From contig NZ_WSTB01000007.1 in assembly GCF_009789235.1 (NCBI RefSeq), forward strand, positions 186,001 through 250,000: 64,000 nucleotides of DNA, in the 5' to 3' direction. Every line of letters starts with the position of its first letter. The stretch's first letter is position 1. Shown here piece after piece: positions 60,934 to 64,000 of this stretch. The translations under genes and the position numbers were made by a program. The notes under the pieces were generated by a model. The model worked only from the letters and a program-made list of their open reading frames with translations, was not told the origin of the DNA and ran no database searches. This DNA is from Flavobacterium hydrocarbonoxydans. GTDB taxonomy: Bacteria; Bacteroidota; Bacteroidia; Flavobacteriales; Flavobacteriaceae.

Positions 60934-62112
60934 TTAATATTCGAATGTACCGTATTCGCTGGTTATGGTCAATTTCTTAGCATCTGCCGCTTCTACTCTT
61001 CCTACGATTTGTGCCTCGACATTGAACGATTTTGAAATCGCAATAATATCCTGAGCAATATTTTCAGGTACGTAAATTTCCATACGGTGACCGCAGTTGA
61101 AAACCTGATACATTTCTTTCCAGTCGGTTTTTGATTGCTCCTGAATTAATTGGAACAATGGTGGAACCGGGAATAAATTATCTTTTATAATGTGTAAATT
61201 CTGAACGAAATGTAAAATTTTAGTTTGCGCTCCACCGCTGCAATGCACCATTCCGTGAATTTCGTTTGGCGTGTAAGTATCTAAAATTTTCTTGATGATT
61301 GGCGCATAAGTACGTGTTGGCGAAAGGACCAACTGACCTGCGTTTATTGGGCTGTTTTCTACAGCATCAGTTAGATTTACCTGACCGGAATAAATTAATT
61401 CTTCCGGAACAAGAGCATCGTAACTTTCCGGATATTTTTTGGCTAAATATTTCCCGAAAACATCGTGACGGGCAGATGTTAAACCATTGCTTCCCATTCC
61501 CCCATTATAGCTTTTTTCGTAAGTCGCCTGACCAAAAGAAGTCAGACCAACAATTACGTCACCGGCTTTGATATTGGCGTTATCCACCACATCGCTGCGT
61601 TTCATACGGGCTGTTACGGTAGAATCTACAATAATAGTACGAACAACATCACCAACATCGGCAGTTTCGCCTCCTGTTGAATGAATGGTTACACCGAAAG
61701 ATTTTAACTCGTTGATTAATTCTTCGGTTCCGTTGATGATGGCCGAAATAACTTCAGCCGGAATTAGGTTTTTATTTCTTCCGATTGTGGATGAAAGCAG
61801 GATATTATCTGTAGCTCCCACACACAACAAATCGTCGATATTCATGATTAAAGCATCCTGAGCGATTCCTTTCCAAACCGAAATATCACCAGTTTCTTTC
61901 CAGTACATATACGCCAAAGACGATTTTGTACCGGCTCCGTCAGCGTGCATAATCAGACAATAATCTTCATCTTGTGTAAGATAATCGGGAACAATTTTGC
62001 AGAATGCCTGAGGAAATAAACCTTTATCGATGTTTTTTATGGCGTTGTGTACGTCTTCTTTTGATGCCGAAACACCTCTTTGTGCGTACCTTTTGCTAGA
62101 ATCTGAACTCAT
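60934..62112 (-). CDS. purM: Phosphoribosylformylglycinamidine cyclo-ligase
   Basis: The 392-residue AIR synthetase starts with SSKRYAQRGVSASKEDVHNAI. It has the PurM core HADGAGTKSSLAYMYWKETGDISVWKGIAQDALIMNIDDLLCVGA, then HSTGGETADVGDVVRTIIVDSTV and the C-terminal HCSGGAQTKILHFV and FNCGHRMEIYVPE. It closes the imidazole ring of FGAM in purine synthesis. It is longer than the E. coli enzyme (about 345) and belongs to the Bacteroidota form. No other pur genes lie nearby, and no purine riboswitch was recognised upstream. Confidence 0.94.
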   Translation of the reverse strand: MSSDSSKRYAQRGVSASKEDVHNAIKNIDKGLFPQAFCKIVPDYLTQDEDYCLIMHADGAGTKSSLAYMYWKETGDISVWKGIAQDALIMNIDDLLCVGATDNILLSSTIGRNKNLIPAEVISAIINGTEELINELKSFGVTIHSTGGETADVGDVVRTIIVDSTVTARMKRSDVVDNANIKAGDVIVGLTSFGQATYEKSYNGGMGSNGLTSARHDVFGKYLAKKYPESYDALVPEELIYSGQVNLTDAVENSPINAGQLVLSPTRTYAPIIKKILDTYTPNEIHGMVHCSGGAQTKILHFVQNLHIIKDNLFPVPPLFQLIQEQSKTDWKEMYQVFNCGHRMEIYVPENIAQDIIAISKSFNVEAQIVGRVEAADAKKLTITSEYGTFEY

Positions 62113-62196
62113 GAAACTTAGTTTGTGTTGATGTGGTGCAAAGATAATCGCTTTTTTTAATTCTTTTAATGATTCCTTATATTGATTGTGAAAAAG

Positions 62197-62409
62197 TTTT
62201 TGCCACTAATTACACTAATTGTCACTAATTAAAAATGAGGGAAGTAAAAAATGATTTTATGGATTTTAAGATTGCGCAGAATTATTTACCACAAATTAGC
62301 ACAAATTTTATAAAGCAAAAATCATCCTTAGCGGATGATTTTTGTTTATGACTATTTAGAAAAAATTCAAAATAGAATTTGTGGGAATTTGTGTAATTAG
62401 TGGCAAAAA
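62197..62409. repeat. Intergenic inverted repeat flanking the glnN terminator
   Basis: TTTTTGCCACTAATTACAC (62197-62215) and its exact 19-nt complement (62391-62409) bracket the intergenic region between glnN and purM. Shorter degenerate copies such as GTCACTAATT (62221-62230) lie between. It looks like a dispersed Flavobacterium repeat and not a gene. Confidence 0.65.
62316..62344 (-). terminator. Terminator of glnN
   Basis: CAAAAATCATCC (62316-62327) pairs perfectly with 62333-62344 across a 5-nt loop. TTTTTG with further T residues follows on the minus strand, about 70 nt after the glnN stop codon. Confidence 0.8.
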
Positions 62410-62413
62410 AAAA

Positions 62414-64000
62414 TTACTTCGTAAATAACAATTCTCTGTATTTCGTCAATGTCCAGCTTTGGTCATCTACCAAAAGCTCTAATTTATCACAGTGATTACG
62501 AATATCCTCAAAATAAGGTTTTACATTATTACAATAGGCTTCTGCCATTTTCTGAGCATCCGTCAGGGTATTTGCTTTTTTTCTTTCGTTGGTCATGGCA
62601 GCCACTTTAGAACTGATACCTTCTATATGTCCTGAAATTTCTTTGATTAAAAGAATCTGTTCTTTAGCAATAGTTTCAAATTCCTTACCGAAGATTTCTT
62701 TTAAACCTTTTACATTTTCAATTAAGGTATTTTGATAATGAATAGCCGTTGGAATCACATGATTTCTCGAAATATCTCCCAAAACTCTTCCTTCAATCTG
62801 GATTTTTTTGGTGTATTCTTCCAATTCTATTTCGTAACGCGCTTCCGCTTCTACGTGATTCATGATGCCTAATTCATCAAACAAAGCAAAAGCTTGTTTA
62901 GAAACTTTGGCTTTTATGGCTTCCGGAGTGGTTTTAAAGTTACTCAAACCTCTTTTTGCAGCTTCTTTTTCCCAGGCTTCGCTATAACCATCTCCTTCAA
63001 AAAGGATTTTTTTAGATTGTTTGATGTATTCTCTCAAAACATTAAAGATTGCATCGTCTTTTTTCATGTCTTTCGACTCAATCAAAGTATCAACTGCCAC
63101 TTTAAAATCTTTTAATTGTTTGGCTACAATGGCATTCAGGGTTGTCATGGCATTCGAACAGTTTGCATTGGAACCAACGGCTCTGAACTCAAATTTATTT
63201 CCTGTAAAAGCAAAAGGAGATGTTCTGTTTCTATCGGTATTATCCAGAAGTACATCCGGAATTTTACCTACTACGTTCAATTTTAAATCGGTTTTTTCTT
63301 CTGGCGAAAGTTTTCCGGTTGTTACACTTTCTAACTCAGACAACACTTTTGTTAATTGCGCTCCGATGAAAACTGAGATAATAGCCGGCGGCGCTTCATT
63401 TGCTCCTAATCGATGATCGTTACTTGCTGTGGCGATTGACGCTCTCAATAAAGTCTCATAATCGTTTACAGCTTTGATGGTATTAATAAAGAAGGTCAAA
63501 AACTGTAAATTACTCATTGGCGTTTTGCTCGGACTCAATAAATTTACTCCGGTATCTGTTGCCAACGACCAGTTGTTGTGCTTTCCTGAACCGTTTACTC
63601 CTTTGAAAGGTTTTTCGTGAAACAACACTTTAAAATCATGACGTTCAGCCACTTTCTGCATCACGTCCATCAATAATGAGTTATGATCTACGGCTAAATT
63701 GGTTTCCTCAAAAATCGGTGCCAACTCAAACTGATTGGGTGCCACTTCGTTATGACGGGTTTTTACCGGAATTCCGAGCAGCATACATTCCTGTTCCAAA
63801 TCTCTCATATACGTTAATGCACGCGTAGGGATTGAGCCAAAATAATGATCATCTAACTGTTGTCCTTTAGCAGAAGTGTGTCCTAATAAAGTACGTCCTG
63901 TCATCATTAAATCCGGGCGGGAATTTGCCAAAGCTTTATCAATCAGGAAATATTCTTGTTCCCAGCCTAAAGTTGCGGTTACTTTTTTGACGTTTTTATC
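62414..64000 (-). CDS. glnN: Glutamine synthetase type III, C-terminal part (5' end outside window)
   Basis: The gene runs off the right edge; about 528 of the roughly 720-730 residues of a class III enzyme are present. The visible part begins in KVTATLGWEQEYFLIDKAL. It includes MMTGRTLLGHTSAKGQQLDDHYFG, TRHNEVAPNQFELAPIFEETNLAVDHN, the ATP/glutamate region FHEKPFKGVNGSGKHNNWSLATDTG, ASNDHRLGANEAPPAIISVF and NRTSPFAFTGNKFEFRAVGS. Type III enzymes are the main glutamine synthetases of Bacteroidota and make glutamine from glutamate and ammonium. The C-terminal helical region is complete, and a terminator follows. Confidence 0.95.
   Translation of the reverse strand, partial: DKNVKKVTATLGWEQEYFLIDKALANSRPDLMMTGRTLLGHTSAKGQQLDDHYFGSIPTRALTYMRDLEQECMLLGIPVKTRHNEVAPNQFELAPIFEETNLAVDHNSLLMDVMQKVAERHDFKVLFHEKPFKGVNGSGKHNNWSLATDTGVNLLSPSKTPMSNLQFLTFFINTIKAVNDYETLLRASIATASNDHRLGANEAPPAIISVFIGAQLTKVLSELESVTTGKLSPEEKTDLKLNVVGKIPDVLLDNTDRNRTSPFAFTGNKFEFRAVGSNANCSNAMTTLNAIVAKQLKDFKVAVDTLIESKDMKKDDAIFNVLREYIKQSKKILFEGDGYSEAWEKEAAKRGLSNFKTTPEAIKAKVSKQAFALFDELGIMNHVEAEARYEIELEEYTKKIQIEGRVLGDISRNHVIPTAIHYQNTLIENVKGLKEIFGKEFETIAKEQILLIKEISGHIEGISSKVAAMTNERKKANTLTDAQKMAEAYCNNVKPYFEDIRNHCDKLELLVDDQSWTLTKYRELLFTK

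Overview
The window comes from a low-GC Bacteroidota genome and most likely a Flavobacterium. The signs are repeated SusC/SusD outer-membrane pairs, lipoprotein signal peptides, a hybrid two-component regulator, a class III glutamine synthetase, sigma-ABfr-type -7 boxes (TAnnTTTG) and Flavobacterium-style intergenic palindromes. I see no rRNA, tRNA, CRISPR array, plasmid or phage module. Both ends cut a gene: a GHL10-type glycosidase at the left and glutamine synthetase III at the right.

Three glycan-utilisation loci fill the first 44 kb, all read on the minus strand. (1) Positions 1-10245 hold a peptidoglycan amino-sugar locus: SusC, SusD, MurQ etherase, an SSS symporter, AnmK kinase, a NagX/DUF5009 membrane protein and a GHL10 glycosidase. 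A divergent DeoR-family regulator (10246-10995) shares the control region, where DeoR-like direct repeats overlap the promoters. (2) Positions 11091-25788 hold a levan/inulin-type fructan locus: sugar-porter MFS, GH32, SusC, SusD, a DUF4960-type surface protein, a second GH32 and a PfkB fructokinase. Upstream lies a hybrid two-component sensor with a periplasmic sugar-binding domain. Extracellular fructan would be bound, cut, imported as fructose and phosphorylated. (3) Positions 26614-43339 hold an alpha-mannan-type locus: SusC, SusD, SusE-like, GH76, GH2, GH125, GH92 and GH97, with a separately transcribed ROK kinase. There is no local regulator. Matching LacI-type palindromes (core ACTAAAACGTTTTA) precede susC and the ROK gene, and a third lies 15 kb away in front of a second GH92 gene (56440-58794). 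This points to one regulon.

From 43.5 to 64 kb the gene content is mixed. It includes an S33 peptidase lipoprotein, a luciferase-like monooxygenase, a DUF2975/XRE pair behind paired palindromes, an ABC ATPase with a permease-M1 peptidase fusion, and a REP-associated transposase with its three REP units. Then come a polysaccharide deacetylase, an orphan UmuD-like S24 protein, several lineage-specific small proteins, the second GH92, a GNAT acetyltransferase, PurM and GlnN. Two copies of one probable structured RNA element lie in opposite orientation at about 44.9 and 55.0 kb.

The strongest leads beyond routine annotation are the LacI-box regulon that ties in the distant GH92, the two-copy RNA element, the peptidoglycan-sugar locus with its DeoR repeats, the complete REP/transposase unit, and the 12-bp palindromes spaced two helical turns apart in front of the DUF2975/XRE pair. 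All family assignments are from reading the translated sequence; no database search was run.
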